64,000 nucleotides of DNA from Triglochin maritima (Eukaryota; Streptophyta; Magnoliopsida; Alismatales; Juncaginaceae), in the NCBI GenBank assembly GCA_963682175.1, contig OY821782.1:33625741-33689740 (forward strand), read 5' to 3'. Positions 10,166 through 21,083 of the stretch are shown one piece after another. Within the stretch, counting starts at the first letter, position 1; the number at the start of each line of letters is the position of its first letter. A model generated the notes under the pieces. It worked only from the letters and a program-made list of their open reading frames with translations, was not told the DNA's origin and made no database searches. A program made the position numbers and the translations under genes.

Positions 10166-11472
10166 GCACTGGAGCTTGCATGGGGTGCAGGCAGTTGGGC
10201 CACTTCATTCGAGAGTGCCCGACTCGGCAGGGCGAGCCTAGCAAGAGGTCTGGGCCACCAGTAGCAGGGAAGAACGGAGGTAGTCGATCCGTGGTTTCAC
10301 CAGGACAGGGCAGGAAGACCGGGAGAGTCTTCACCATTCAGGCTGAGGAGGGGAGGGACTCCAACACCGTGGTGGAAGGTACACTTTCTGTTTCTGGTTC
10401 GGTTGTGCGTGTGTTGTTTGATTGCGGCGCCACTCACTCCTTCATTTCGGAGAAGTTTGCTGGCGAGTTGGGTCAGACCCCTGTGCTGCTGACTGATGTT
10501 TTGGAGGTCAGCATGCCCATGGGTGAGGTGGGCACTGTGGGGAGCTATTTTCCCGGCACCACAGTTGTTTTGGGAGACCATGATTTTCCGGCAGATCTGG
10601 TCTTGTTACCGATGGAGGACTTCGACGTCATACTGGGGATAGACTGGCTGTCACAGTACGACGTGCGGGTCTTTTGCTGCGAGAAGAAGATTTTGATTCC
10701 GATGGAGGGCTTGCCAGACGTTTTCATCAGAGGGACGAGAAGCAGAGGGGGTCGTCTGATCGTATTTGCAGTTAAGGCACAGAAGCTGATGCAGCAGGGA
10801 TGCAGAGCGTTTGTGGTCACGCTGGTTGTTCCTGATCCTGAGACGAGGAGGCTGGAGGATATAGAGGTTGTACAGGAGTTCTCCGATGTGTTTCCAGCAG
10901 AGATTCCAGCATTACCGCCGCACCAAGAGATCGAGTTTGGCATCGAGTTGGTAGCAGGTACGACACCTCAGTCGAAGGCACCTTATCGGATGGCACATGC
11001 TGAGTTGACAGAGCTGAAGAAGCAGTTGCAGGAGTTGATGGACTCCGGGTTTATTCGACCGAGTGTTTCGTCATGGGGAGCACCTGTGCTGTTCGTGAAG
11101 AAGAATGATGGGTCGTTGCGGATGTGCATCGACTATAGGATGCTGAATAAGGTTACCGTCAGGAATCGGTACTCTTTGCCCATGATCGATGATTTGTTTG
11201 ATCAGCTGCAGACAGCGAGAGTGTTCTCGAAGATTGATCTGCGTCCGGGTTATCACCAGTTGCGGATCAGAGAGGCAGATGTTCAGAAGACAACCTTCAG
11301 GACGCGGTACAGGCACTACGAGTTCTTGGTGATGCCGTTTGAACTGACGAATGCACCTGCAACATTCATGGACCTGATGAATAGGACCTTTCAGCCGTAC
11401 CTCGACAGATTCGTCGTTGTATTCGTGGACGACATTTTAGTGTACTCGCCTGACCGGGAGCAGCATCGATAG
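10160..11472 (+). pseudogene. Pol: zinc knuckle, aspartic protease, truncated RT
   Basis: The frame is open from 10093, but recognisable homology starts at the zinc knuckle (C-x2-C-x4-H-x4-C). It continues through an aspartic protease ([12 protein letters not shown], with C in place of the usual A/S, and VILGIDWL) and the linker to reverse transcriptase. RT shows [58 protein letters not shown] and the catalytic [13 protein letters not shown]. It ends at a stop at 11470-11472 shortly after. The change to [16 protein letters not shown] from the usual [10 protein letters not shown] is a visible substitution. RNase H and integrase are missing. Confidence 0.85.
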
Positions 11473-11505
11473 CACCTGAGGATTGTGCTTGGCATCCTAA
11501 ATGAA

Positions 11506-11998
11506 ATACTAAATTTCTAATGGTGGGTATCCAATATTTAAAAAAAAGGCAAATTACAATTTGTTCCCCTTAACTATGCTCGAGTAACACTTTAACCCTC
11601 TGAACTTTAAAATGTCACACTTACACACTTAAATTTTGATTTGTGTAACACTTTACCATATTTCCATCAAAAAATTATTATTTTCAACGTTTTTTCTCAT
11701 TTTTGTGTATTTGTAAAACATACTTGTTATCTATCTTTGTAGTAAAATTCCAATCAAATCAGACATCGAATTTGTTTCAAATTTGGGTCGAATTTTGAAC
11801 CAATCAGTCTCGAATACGAGTAAAATATGACATTTGATTTGATTCAAACTTTATTGTATGATACATTAGAAGCATGTTTGACAAACAACACAAATGAATT
11901 TGAGAAAAAACAATGAATATGTTGAAAAATACCATTTTATGATGGATAGGGAGTCTAGTGTGACCTTTTAAAGTTTAAAGGTGTATGTGTGACTAATT
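11506..11998. repeat. Foldback-type element copy (damaged)
   Basis: Similar along its length to 27433-28022. Landmarks are GGTGGGTATCC, GCAAATTACA, TTAACTATG..AACACTTTAACC, CTTTAAAATGTCACACTTA, and further in CGAATTTTGAACCAA and AGCATGTTTGACAAACAACACAAA. In the other copy the two ends are long inverted repeats; here the right arm is cut short near 11998. It joins the gypsy RT at about 11505. No coding sequence. Confidence 0.6.
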
Positions 11999-12146
11999 TC
12001 CCATGTCGATCATTATATGCAAGTTATAATTCAAAATTTCTAATTTCACTTATCTCTTTTTTCAATCATATATAATGTCATTTTACATAAATAAACCCTT
12101 ACCTTACATAATCAGTAAGTCAAATGCTATCAAATCACATATACAC

Positions 12147-12577
12147 TAGACTTGTCAATCGGGTCGTGTTCGTGTACTTTCGTGTCAGACAATTCTGTAA
12201 TCGTGTCAAGATTTCGTGTTATCGTGTATAGTACAAATTGAAAAAAATCATCATGTTTATATTGAAAAGAGTTAAGTGACATGTTATATTGATATTTTTC
12301 TTTCTAAATAACATCTTGATTTACTATTATCAAGTAAAAACAATTGATTATCTAACAAAAGATGTAGTTCGTGTCAGTTTCGTGTAAAAAAAATTATCGT
12401 GTCATGTTCGTGTCAAATCATGTACCATTTATTTTATATTTCTATCTTCATAAATCATCATAATAAAGTATTTCAATCATACAAAAATTTTCGTGTAAAG
12501 TCGTGTCTAAATCGTGTCACATTATCGTGTCATGTTCGTGTTGTGTAATCTTGTCGTATCCAGAATTGACAGGCCTA
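12147..12577. mobile_element. hAT-type MITE with repeated CGTGT words
   Basis: Ends are TAGACTTGTCAAT and ATTGACAGGCCTA, an imperfect terminal inverted repeat. They are flanked by ATATACAC (12139-12146) and ATATACAG (12578-12585), an 8-bp target duplication with one mismatch. The interior is AT-rich and has more than a dozen CGTGT or TCGTGTCA words, mostly near the ends, like subterminal transposase sites of hAT elements. There is no coding sequence. Confidence 0.75.
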
Positions 12578-12585
12578 ATATACAG

Positions 12586-12762
12586 TTCCCGTGATTGATA
12601 AACATTTTCTTGTTTCCATATCAACATTGTCTTTAATTTCACCTTCTTATTTTTTATCACATGCAAATTACGGGTGAAAGTGGTCCAGATAATATCTTCT
12701 ACGACCGACATATTTGAATTTGTTTAGTAGATATTCACTAAGTATAGAATCTATTTAAATGT
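12586..12762. other. Short AT-rich join
   Basis: The part from about 12700 to 12762 (GAATTTGTTTAGTAGAT..TATAGAATCTATTTAAAT) is shared with 32415-32480, just left of the hAT element there. Otherwise nothing is recognisable. Confidence 0.35.
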
Positions 12763-12972
12763 AGGAGGCAAAATGTGTTGCTCGAGCGAGGAGGATACGG
12801 GAGCAAGATGGTGTCTTTCTTTTTCACTTTCTCTGAGGTTGTTTTATTTTTAGTCGGTGCAACAAACGTGTGTTCTTTTTAGGTTTACTCTTTAAATTCT
12901 TGAGCTTGTTCTCAAGTTCTTTCCTACTCATGTCGATGGTCTTTTGTCTACATAAAACAAAGAGAAATTATC
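12763..12972 (-). pseudogene. Fourth fragment of the GTE-like module (copy D)
   Basis: About 210 bp similar to A 5960-6180 and B 20930-21120. It includes the reverse image of the GTE-like start codon (ATG at 12931), which opens MSRKELENKLKNLK. Small deletions break the frame after about 35 codons. There are no downstream exons. It shows the module was copied at least four times in 20 kb. Confidence 0.55.
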
Positions 12973-13054
12973 TAAACTAGTATGTGTAGGTGCACAAGAA
13001 GCTCCTGTGTCGATTATATTCCACACAAAGTCGATAGACGTGTTTTTTGTACAC

Positions 13055-13968
13055 TTAGAGATAAAACCCTTGTTTATGTCCTAAAATTATGCAAAATCCT
13101 AAATTCTTAATGATATCCATTTTCAATTCATGGATATCATTAACTTCAAACACTTCTTTTGAGTGCCTACTTGATGATGTTCTATTCCTATATGATGCAA
13201 CTTTATGCAAGGAATTTTCAGCAAGATTATTGAACAATTCCCATAGTTCCTCTTCATCTTTTTTCATAAATTGACCCCCACATGCAAAGTCAACAATATT
13301 CACATCCTTTTCAGTTAAACCATTGTAAATTTTTTGAATTAAATGTCATTTAGGAAACTGATGATGTGGGCACTTCCTTAGCAAATCCTTCAACCTTTCC
13401 CAAGCCTCATGAAAAGTCTCACTATCATGTTGGGTGAAACTCATGATTGATTTCCTATATTCATTTGTTTTACCAATTGGAAAAAATTCTTTAAAAACAA
13501 ATTTTGCAATTCATCCCAAGAAGATATCTCGACATTATCAAGAGTTTTAAACCATTTTTTTGCTTTATCCTTTAATGAGAATGAAAATAGTTTCATGCGG
13601 ATAGCATCAATAGGAGTTTCATGAGTTCTTTGTGTGGAACAAATTTCAAGAAATTCGTCAATACGATGATGAGGTTCTTCATTTGGTAAACCATAAAATA
13701 AAGGAAGCATTTGTATGGCACTATACTTAATCTCATAACGTGGTGCATTGATAGGAGTATTTTTCATACAATTAACTGGAGTATAAGCGGTAGGGATGAA
13801 ATACTCACTAATTGGCAGCCTCCGCTGAGGTTGCCCATTGGTTGTTATCTCCTCCTCCCGAATATCACTGTCTGAACCATATTGGTATTCTTGATCAGCC
13901 ATCACTTCAGTTCGTCCTTCCCACTCAAGTCGCACTAGGTTTGGATGTTGTGATCTCCTACCTTGCAT
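13055..13968 (-). pseudogene. Gag of a minus-strand Ty3/gypsy element (Athila/Tat type)
   Basis: Starting at 13968, the frame reads MQGRRSQHPNLVRLEWEG and then the gag domain: YSAIQMLPLFYGLPNEEPHHRIDEFLEIC, FSLKDKAKKWFKTL and SSWDELQNLFLKNFF. A frameshift near 13470 and a TGA near 13340 break it. Homology continues in other frames (FTQHDSETFHEAWERLKDLLRKCPHHQFP, IYNGLTEKDVNIVDFACGG, EEELWELFNNLAENS). The PBS and LTR lie just upstream on the minus strand. Protease and pol are absent; the element ends near 13050. The gag type and tRNA-Asp PBS fit the Athila/Tat branch. Confidence 0.75.
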
Positions 13969-14075
13969 GCAACGCTAATTGTCCACCAATTCCTGAAAAC
14001 ACACTAAATAGTAGAACTTTTAGTTCTATTCAGATCTGATTTTTTTGAGCGAATTAAAATTTTCTTGCCTTTTCT

Positions 14076-14093
14076 TCCCCGGCAACGGCGCCA
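14076..14093 (-). other. Primer-binding site, tRNA-Asp type
   Basis: On the minus strand this reads TGGCGCCGTTGCCGGGGA, the PBS typical of Athila/Tat elements, four bases from the LTR end at 14098. Confidence 0.8.
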
Positions 14094-14097
14094 ATTT

Positions 14098-15377
14098 TGA
14101 CGAGTTGTCGTTAAGCTCTCAAAATACCACAACTTATATCCTAAACAAGCAAGGATAAGTAGGGGTCGAGTCCACAAGGAAGAAATTAAGAAGTAAATCT
14201 TAATGCGCGGAAACTATATCGAAAGAAAAACGTAATTGATGTTTTTGAGTTGAACTATACTAACACAAAACAGAAACAAAACTTATCTAGATGAAATTCT
14301 ATATAAAACGAGTTCTAGGGTTCGGAATCCACAAATAATTTGTGTTGATGATTTACTCACTACCAATGACAATGCAATTACCTTAGTAAATTAGGAAGAT
14401 GTGTTTGGACTAGATAGTGAGGGCGCAAGCAACTTACGCTATCCTCAATGTATCATACGGGCGCAAGCAACTTATACGAGACAAATAACCTAGATGGTTA
14501 ATTAATGCATTCACATCTATTAAATTAATAACAAGCAATACACAAGTTATAAATCCCTACACTTAACAAATCTCACAGCAACGATTTTGACTTGTTAAAT
14601 GAATTCATCTATTATGTCTAATTGTATGTAGCGGGCAACCGTCAACATACAACCACAAAGTCAAGTTCATGATTCTTAACATGCAATAAATCAAACAAAT
14701 GAAAAAGTTGCTAGAATAATTGCAATTAACATTGAAGTAGCAAATTACATCAACACATCATACATGCTTCATCTTCACCCTAGAAAATTACTTAGTTACT
14801 CATTGTACGAAACAAATAACAACAAAATATTGAAATTTGATTCATATATGAGAAACTAAGATTTAAAAGAGTAGAAAGGTGCTTAGGAATTGGAAGAGAT
14901 GACGGAGAAGCACGGACAGCAGCTCCTTCCTGTTCCAACAGTCCCAACAACAATTTCTCCCCTTCCGGACAACCCAAATAACATTCCAACTTTCTCCTTT
15001 TGATGATGGTTAGGTTGGGGAAGAATTTGGGAGACTAGGGTTAGCTTTTTCTCCTCGTTTGATGGGTTTTCTCTTGGGGTTTTATAAAGTGACGAATTTT
15101 TTGGGATTATTCTCCCTCTTTGTTTCAATATGGAAGGTTGAATTAATCTTGGAAGATTTTGTGGTGTCATGAGAATCCTAATTAGTAACTTTTCCTTTCT
15201 TTTCCTTCAATCAAGATCTTTCTTCTCTTTTTGGTAAGGATTCGCAATCATCTACAAAAAAGACAAAAAAATAATATTTAGGGTAGATGATATCCAAAAT
15301 ATTTCCTAATTCATCATTATTTCAATAAATATGGTTATGACTATAGTAATAATTATGCACTAAATGTGATATTATCA
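14098..15377 (-). repeat. LTR of the minus-strand Athila/Tat-like element
   Basis: In plus orientation it starts TGACGAGTTG and ends TATTATCA, giving TG...CA ends and about 1280 bp. On the minus strand it starts TGATAATATCACATTTAG, a common start in this group. It contains AAGCAAGGATAAGTAGGGGTCGAGTCC near 14140-14175, a phrase I recognise from many plant LTRs of this kind. Open frames of 65-95 codons within it are incidental. Confidence 0.7.
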
Positions 15378-15512
15378 GCATACTTTGAGTCCATGTGTGT
15401 ATGATGTACATCCCAAGTGTGTTGACCGTACCTTTGCGTTCCTACGACAGATATGCACATGTAAAAATAGTTTACATGTGCCTCGATTCAGATTCCGGGG
15501 GCCTCGAGGTCG

Positions 15513-15761
15513 GGCTTCATTGATGAGATTGCTTGGCTGGCTCGGAAGATTGGGAGACGGGATCGTCTCCAGCAGAAGCTCCTCTTACTTTGCATTGGAG
15601 CAACGGTGTATAAAGTATGGATGGAACGGAATCGGCACATTTTCGAGGGGTTAGTGGGCACCGCGACCCAGGCATTGGTACATATCACTGATGTTATGCG
15701 AACCAAGGGGGATGTGTTTGGGACAGACACCATTGCGAGAGAGTCCTTCCTACGGACCTAG
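15513..15761 (+). pseudogene. LINE ORF2 C-terminal zinc-finger region (zf-RVT)
   Basis: The plus-strand frame reads GFIDEIAWLARKIGRRDRLQ, then CIGATVYKVWMERNRHIFEG and FGTDTIARESFLRT before a TAG at 15759-15761. The phrase (I/L)..A.VY.VW.ERN.RIF is the hallmark of the RVT-associated zinc-binding region at the end of plant LINE ORF2. Everything upstream is missing because of 5' truncation. Confidence 0.75.
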
Positions 15762-15918
15762 GCCTAGATGGCCTTGACCGGGTGCTGGTAAATGCCTCAA
15801 TGAGGGCCGTAGCGGTTCAATCGGGAGGGGACTAGGGATTGACCGCTATAGCTAGTATTCGGATTGCGTCAGCTCAGCTGTGTTCAGCCATCACGCATCG
15901 TGCCCATTTTTGTTACTT

Positions 15919-15978
15919 ACTATGGTCTATACTACACTAACTAGTATAGCTGATAGTTAGTGTAGTATAGACCATAGT
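15919..15978. repeat. Perfect 25-bp inverted repeat (hairpin)
   Basis: Positions 15919-15943 (starting ACTATGGTCTATAC) are the exact reverse complement of 15954-15978, with a 10-base loop GTATAGCTGA. It lies in the 3' UTR of the LINE fragment. There are no mismatches, although the rest of the fragment is a truncated relic. Confidence 0.9.
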
Positions 15979-16087
15979 TTTCTTTCATTCTCTATGTGTA
16001 GTTCGCTAGCTTAGTCTGTAAATCTCTTTTACACATAAATGATATACTAGAGGCGCTGATACCTCCCTTTTACTTGCAAAAAAAAAC

Positions 16088-17560
16088 TTCCAATTTCCAA
16101 CCAAACAAATTCAAGAGATTGGTTTGATCCAATTTGCAAAAAAATAATCTAACATGATGACAAGAAGTTTAATTGCCTCTGGGTAGTTAAAAAATGAAAG
16201 AACTATAAGGAAATGTTCATCATAATAGAAATATATATATGATCCAAGATAAGAAAGTATCTTCCCTATCTCCAAAACGAATTTATTTGATCGGGTCCAA
16301 AAGCTTGAGCCACTTCCATGAGGCAAACATAACGCATATTGATATTGTAGGTCTGTACAATGCAGCAAAGTTGGTGAAGTAAGCAGCAATATATTGAGAA
16401 TTTGGGAGAACGAAGCAGAGATTTCAGTATCATAAAGATGAAAAAAATGCTTATCTGATTTTTGGTGTACTATTCCTTCCAAATGAAGCAGAGATTTCAG
16501 TATCATAGAGATGAAAAAAATGGGAGGTGTAGAAAGTAACTTCCCATTTCCAACCAAGTTGTCCTTCAAGAAAAACATGATCGAGATCAGTGGTTGCATG
16601 CCATTGAATAATGCAAGCTTGTGACAACATTAAAGATGTTAAATTTAACAAAATCTAACACATGCAAGTGTTACTTAATCAATTGTTTTTTTAGATCCAG
16701 CTCCTTTGGTTTTAAGAAGTTTTGATTGCTTTCCCTTTTAATAGCAAAATTTGCTAAATGCCTGCCGAAAAGGATTCTGAATGTGAAGATCAGGAGGCTT
16801 GCAGTTTTCCCAAGTATTCCAGAATCTATCTAGTGCTGCTGCATTGGCTTACAAGTCTACAGGTAACAAACTTAATGACGTTTTATTTGATAATATCAAT
16901 TCTCATGGAGATAAAACCCTTCTTTATATGATAATATTATCAACCTATGTTTCTTTCTCAATGCATTGTGCACCTTTACTTGCAGCTTTGGTGTGCTCTG
17001 AACTTTGACAGCTTCCTTCCTTTACAGGTAAAAACAGGAAAACAACATTAGTTTAATAACACAAACAATATTAGATTGCTAATCTTGGTTTAAGATTTGA
17101 AATAATGACCTGCTGAGATTAAACGTCAACAATTTGAAATGAATTAGCTTAAGATGTCCAAAGTTCTTGGCAAAATTTATGCAATCAGAAATTAGTATTA
17201 GATGCTATTTTCTCTATTTAGAAATCCAACCACTAGACTTGATAAACCTATGTAATCTAGGTTTTGGGTTTCTTAATTTATTTTCAAAATAACACAGACC
17301 AAAGTTCTTTTGACTAATGAAATGTGCAAACCACTGCAACGTCCAATTTTAGTTAGTCGAGCAAACAAATCAACGTTGTTGCTAATGAAATGTAAAAACA
17401 TAATTGCTTAAATTTGTACGCACATACGAATTTGTGATAAAATCTATCAAATGTGGCCAATAACTTTTCTACATAGGCTAAACATTGGGCATGTGCATGT
17501 CGGTTGGAATTCCAAGTTGATTTCCCTGTATATCAAGAGCAAAAATAACCGTCTTAAGAT
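16088..17560. repeat. Module copy C, partial and decayed
   Basis: Pieces match module A in the same order: 16190-16340 (AAGTATCTTCCCTATCTCC, GCTTGAGCCACTTCCATGAGGCAAACATA), 16480-16600, and 16755-16850 (GATTCTGAATGTGAAGATCAGGAGGC). Near 17490-17545 is the GATTTCCCTGTATATCAA piece also present at 5040. The long open frame on the minus strand (16111-16599) contains an internal duplication (HLYDTEISASF) and is repeat-derived. About 16850-17450 holds AT-rich sequence in which I recognise nothing. Confidence 0.55.
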
Positions 17561-18822
17561 GTTTAACAAAACAGGAAAAAGGAAAATAAAATGAAGAAAT
17601 AATATATCTGATTCTCTCTTTACTCAAAGTGTGAGATCAAAATTTGTATGTTTGGACTTCTATTTCCTGGTTTTGACTCAACATCAAGTCTGATTCTGCA
17701 CAACAAAAGAGATGCAACTTATTACAAATAATATGTTATGCAATTATATTACAATTTTCAGTTACTCAGGACGAAAAGTTGGTCATTATGTTTAAAAACT
17801 CACAATCAGATAAAGGCATAAAGCTAGTGTTTCAAAGTAACTCTGTTAATAATGATAACAAAACCCAGTCAGACCTGATAAAAATTGACAAAACAACCAA
17901 AGTGAGTTGGCAAACCGATGCCTTTCGCCTACACAATGAAAAAGGCTACAGAATGTTAACAGCGTAGACGTATTTGGAAGCAAGACTGGGTAGCTAACAA
18001 ATGGAAGAAGTATAAGGCAATGTTCATCATAATCGAAATATATGATTCAACATAAGAGAGTATCTTCCCTATCTTCAAAAGGAATTTTGCTGGTTGGGTC
18101 CATAATCTTGAGTCACTGCCATGAGGCAAACAGAAAGCATATTAATATCATAGGCCTGTATTGATCATTTGAGAGAATATAGTAGAGATTTCAGTATCAT
18201 AAAATTTAAAAAAAATGCATATCTGATTTGTGGTGTCTGGATCTGGGAGGTGATTGCGATTGTAGTATTCCTTCCAAACGAAGCAGATATTTTAGTATCA
18301 TAAAGATGAAAAAATAAATGGAAGGATATGAGGAAAGTAACTTCCCATTTCCGACCAAGTTCTCCTATACAGAAACCATGATCGAGTCCAGTGGTTGTGC
18401 GCCATTGAATTAAGCAGGACTTCTAAAGACATGGCAAGTGCCTTTTCTGATCCAGATCCTTTGCTGTTTAGAAGATTTGATCGCTTTTCCTTTTAGTAGA
18501 TGACTGGCTAAATGGTCAGCCAAACCATTAGCCTCTCGAAATTGATTCTGCATATGAAAATTAGGAGGCCTGCGATTCACCAAAGTATTTCAGAATATAT
18601 CCAGTGATGCAATGGAAAGCTTTCAATTGAGTCCGTAACCATTAACTAGTTATCGACTGATGGTACTAGCAGCCACTGCAGTGCGACCATCTTGTTCAGA
18701 TCACCAATGAGATAAAACAAACACGTTAAACATAATTAGTAAACAACTTAATGCGAGAAGTGAACAAATAACCCTCCAAGGGAAACTACAAGATGCACGG
18801 ATTCCAGGAAGAAAGCATTCAC

Positions 18823-18944
18823 CTGAAGGGTAATGGTATGATCAGAAATGTCAACGGCTTTTGCACGAAAAATGCCAGTTCTAAAAAGTATCTCCGAGCA
18901 GAGACATTTACAGCAACTTTTATCGGAATCAGTTCTCTTGATAT
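18823..18944 (-). pseudogene. Acetolactate synthase small subunit exon fragment, frameshifted
   Basis: On the minus strand, frame one reads ISRELIPIKVAVNVSARRYFLELA; after a one-base-type shift near 18870 it reads FRAKAVDISDHTITLQ and ends at a CAG|GTGAATG donor-like site. This is the start of the second ACT-domain repeat of the regulatory (small) subunit of plant acetolactate synthase, the enzyme of branched-chain amino acid synthesis in plastids. Only this exon-sized piece is present, within module B and absent from A. It is a captured or retained gene fragment, not a working gene. Confidence 0.65.
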
Positions 18945-19469
18945 TCTGGGTAGCTAACAAATGAAAAAAAGTATAAGGCAGTGTTCATCATAATAGAAAT
19001 ATATGATCCAAGATAAGAAGGTAGCTTCCCTATCTCCAAAAGAAATCTACTGCCCGGGTCCAAGCTGTTATTTGCTGATATAATGATATTATAGGCCTGT
19101 ACAGTGCAGCAAAATTGGCGAAGTAAGCAGCAATATATTGAGCATTTGGGAAAATGCAACAGAGATTTCAGTATCATAAAGATGAAAAAAAATGCATATC
19201 TGATTTTTGGTTGTGTTTAAATTCTTCACCATAGAGATTGCAGTATTCCTTCCAAACGAAGAAGAGATTGTAGTATCATATGATGCAGTTAAAGTCAAAC
19301 ATGTAAATGAGAATAGTGTGTAAAGGTTCTCTGGTCTCACATCAAGTGATAGATGTTTTCCAAGCAAAGCTCGATTTCGGGTTGTTCTTTCTGAAAGTCA
19401 GACATGTAAATGAGTACAACATGAATTCCTAAGAGCTTAATTATACAGTAAGAGGAACCAGAACATCAC

Positions 19470-19561
19470 CTTAATCCTGCTTCTATATGTTGTACGAATT
19501 CCTGAAAATCGTCTTTTGTTGGTGCACAGAATTGTGACCACAATGTTGATATGATTCCTTC
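19470..19561 (-). other. Putative captured exon, unidentified (copy B)
   Basis: Open minus-strand segment with STLWSQFCAPTKDDFQEFVQ and HIEAGLR, followed by a possible GTGATG donor. Copy A has the same frame at 5195-5277. No further exons of it are recognisable nearby. Identity unknown. Confidence 0.3.
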
Positions 19562-20195
19562 ATATCATGTGAAAGCAATAATGGTTCAGATTTGTTCTGT
19601 AACTTAAAACACTAAGTCAAGTAAAAAAAAGTAATAGTTGTTACAAATCAAAATATAGTAGTAAACATCTTAGGGAACCAATAAGACAGAACAAACATAA
19701 AAATGAATAAATCAACTTAGTTGCTAATGATATGTGGAGACTAAAGAAGTGTGATTGTTGTCAACATACTATAAAAGCATGTGAAAGGAAGAATTGAGTG
19801 ACTAAAAGTGGTATGAAGAAACTAACATGGACAGAAAGAAAGGAAAACAATGAAATAAAATTATGATGGTTGTTTGCGTCGATCTTGAAACGTAAAAAAC
19901 GAAATGAAACCGTGAATTGATGGACTTGGATCATGACCTGCTGTTGCACCTGATCATGGTGGGCACTGGTGCACTTGATTAGGTCTAATCAGCAGCACGG
20001 CTTAGATTACATGAATGCACCAATACCAGCACCACAAATCAAGGGTCAATTGGATCATCAAATGTGGTCCCTAACTTTTCATCATAGGCTAACCATCAAA
20101 ATGAAAAAAGAATCGGGTGATTAAAACGACTATCCAAAAAGCAAGAAACAAAGAAAGAAGAGAAGAATAAGGCCACTCCCTTTTTGTTAGCTCTC

Positions 20196-21083
20196 CTAAT
20201 ATGGTGACCCAATAAGGCGGAGAAATTCACGCATAGCCTCCAGATTGTCATTGAAGTGTGCAGTGTTTCCGACCTGTGATTCACACAAAAATTGATAATC
20301 AAAATTGTATGTCCAAGGAAGACATTCAGACAAAGAATATGCATTGGTAGAAAAAGGATTATTACCCTTGAAATGGCTCGTCGGGCTGCTTCCCTTTGAG
20401 CTTTTATCCACTCTTTTCTCTTTTCCCCTGGAGTGGCAGTATGGTTGGCTTTTGGTACTGCTGGGTGGAGCTGTTGGGGAACCTCGGCTATGCTCTGAAA
20501 CATTAAAGTTACCAAATTAAGCAGGCATTGAAATAAATCTATATGTAGTATGCATGTCTTATCAGGAGTGCTGAGCATCAACAGGTAAAAAAACATTATC
20601 TGATCATCTTGACAGATTTCGTATTCGCACCTTCCCCTGAGCTTTGGCAATAATATATGCGAACCGAGTCTTTAATGCTTCGACTCGATTGTTGTGCGGC
20701 AATGGTTGCTGCAACGGAACTGCAACAAGAGACAGCCACAATGTAAGAACATAGACTACAAGAAAATCTCATGAAAATGAGAGAAACAAACACTTACCAT
20801 CTGTTGGAACATCTAATACATCAGGGCCTTGAACTCGTGCTCTCTTTGCAGTGGTCTCCACTTCTAAATTTTGAAAACCTTTCCTCTTTGGAGAGGAGGA
20901 AACAACTTGTGATTGTTCTGCTTTAGGAGGAAACAACGGGCACACAATGCTGTCTTTCTTCTTCACATTCTCTGAGGATGTTACGGGTTTTTTTGGTGCA
21001 GCAAACATGTGTTGGTGCCACATGTTCTTTTTCGATTTCTTTTTCAGATTCCTGAGCTTCTTCTCCAGTTCTTCCCTACCCAT
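20196..21083 (-). CDS. Five-exon-pattern gene, C-terminal part GTE-like (partial)
   Basis: Minus-strand exons join in frame with GT-AG introns: 21083-20798 (ATG), 20719-20631, 20494-20366 and 20273-20196 (TAG), giving 193 residues. An AG acceptor just upstream (near 21102) suggests a further 5' exon. Order: basic N-terminus MGREELEKKLRNLKKKSKKN, a low-complexity K/S region, RVEALKTRFAYIIAKAQGK (residues ~108-126), EKRKEWIKAQREAARRAIS, and an ending NLEAMREFLRLIGSPY. The (L)K.RFA..I.KA..K then QREAARRA order resembles the region after the bromodomain in plant GTE (BET-like) transcription factors, but no bromodomain is present. The GTE link is from memory of the family. It may be a captured fragment that kept its frame. 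Confidence 0.45.

Larger units (their letters stand above)
7414..11505 (+). mobile_element. Ty3/gypsy retrotransposon, 3'-truncated
   Basis: A 5' LTR (7414-9223), a tRNA-Met PBS (9227-9240) and a gag-protease-RT coding region run on the plus strand. The element stops in the reverse transcriptase just after its catalytic FVDD box, at about 11505, where a foldback element joins. RNase H, integrase and the 3' LTR are absent. The second copy at 29521-32271 is about equally complete at its 5' end but stops earlier, in gag. Domain order gag-PR-RT and the PBS fit the chromovirus side of Ty3/gypsy, though no chromodomain region remains to confirm it. Confidence 0.85.
15483..16087 (+). mobile_element. 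LINE (L1-type) 3' end, 5'-truncated
   Basis: The segment ends with CTTTTACTTGC followed by a short A tract (16078-16087), as LINE insertions do. The first part codes for the C-terminal end of a plant LINE ORF2 and the rest is 3' UTR. The 3' UTR contains a perfect 25-bp hairpin. It belongs to a LINE lineage different from the one at 39918-43386, judged by its tail. Confidence 0.75.

Noticed and set aside
9219..10337. A 372-codon open frame on the minus strand
   Set aside because: It is the antisense shadow of gag. The plus strand has clear gag-domain words, the right start and a PBS upstream.
16111..16599. A 162-codon frame on the minus strand as a gene
   Set aside because: It contains an internal duplication of a repeat that also occurs at 18180 and 19160 in other frames. 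No family likeness.
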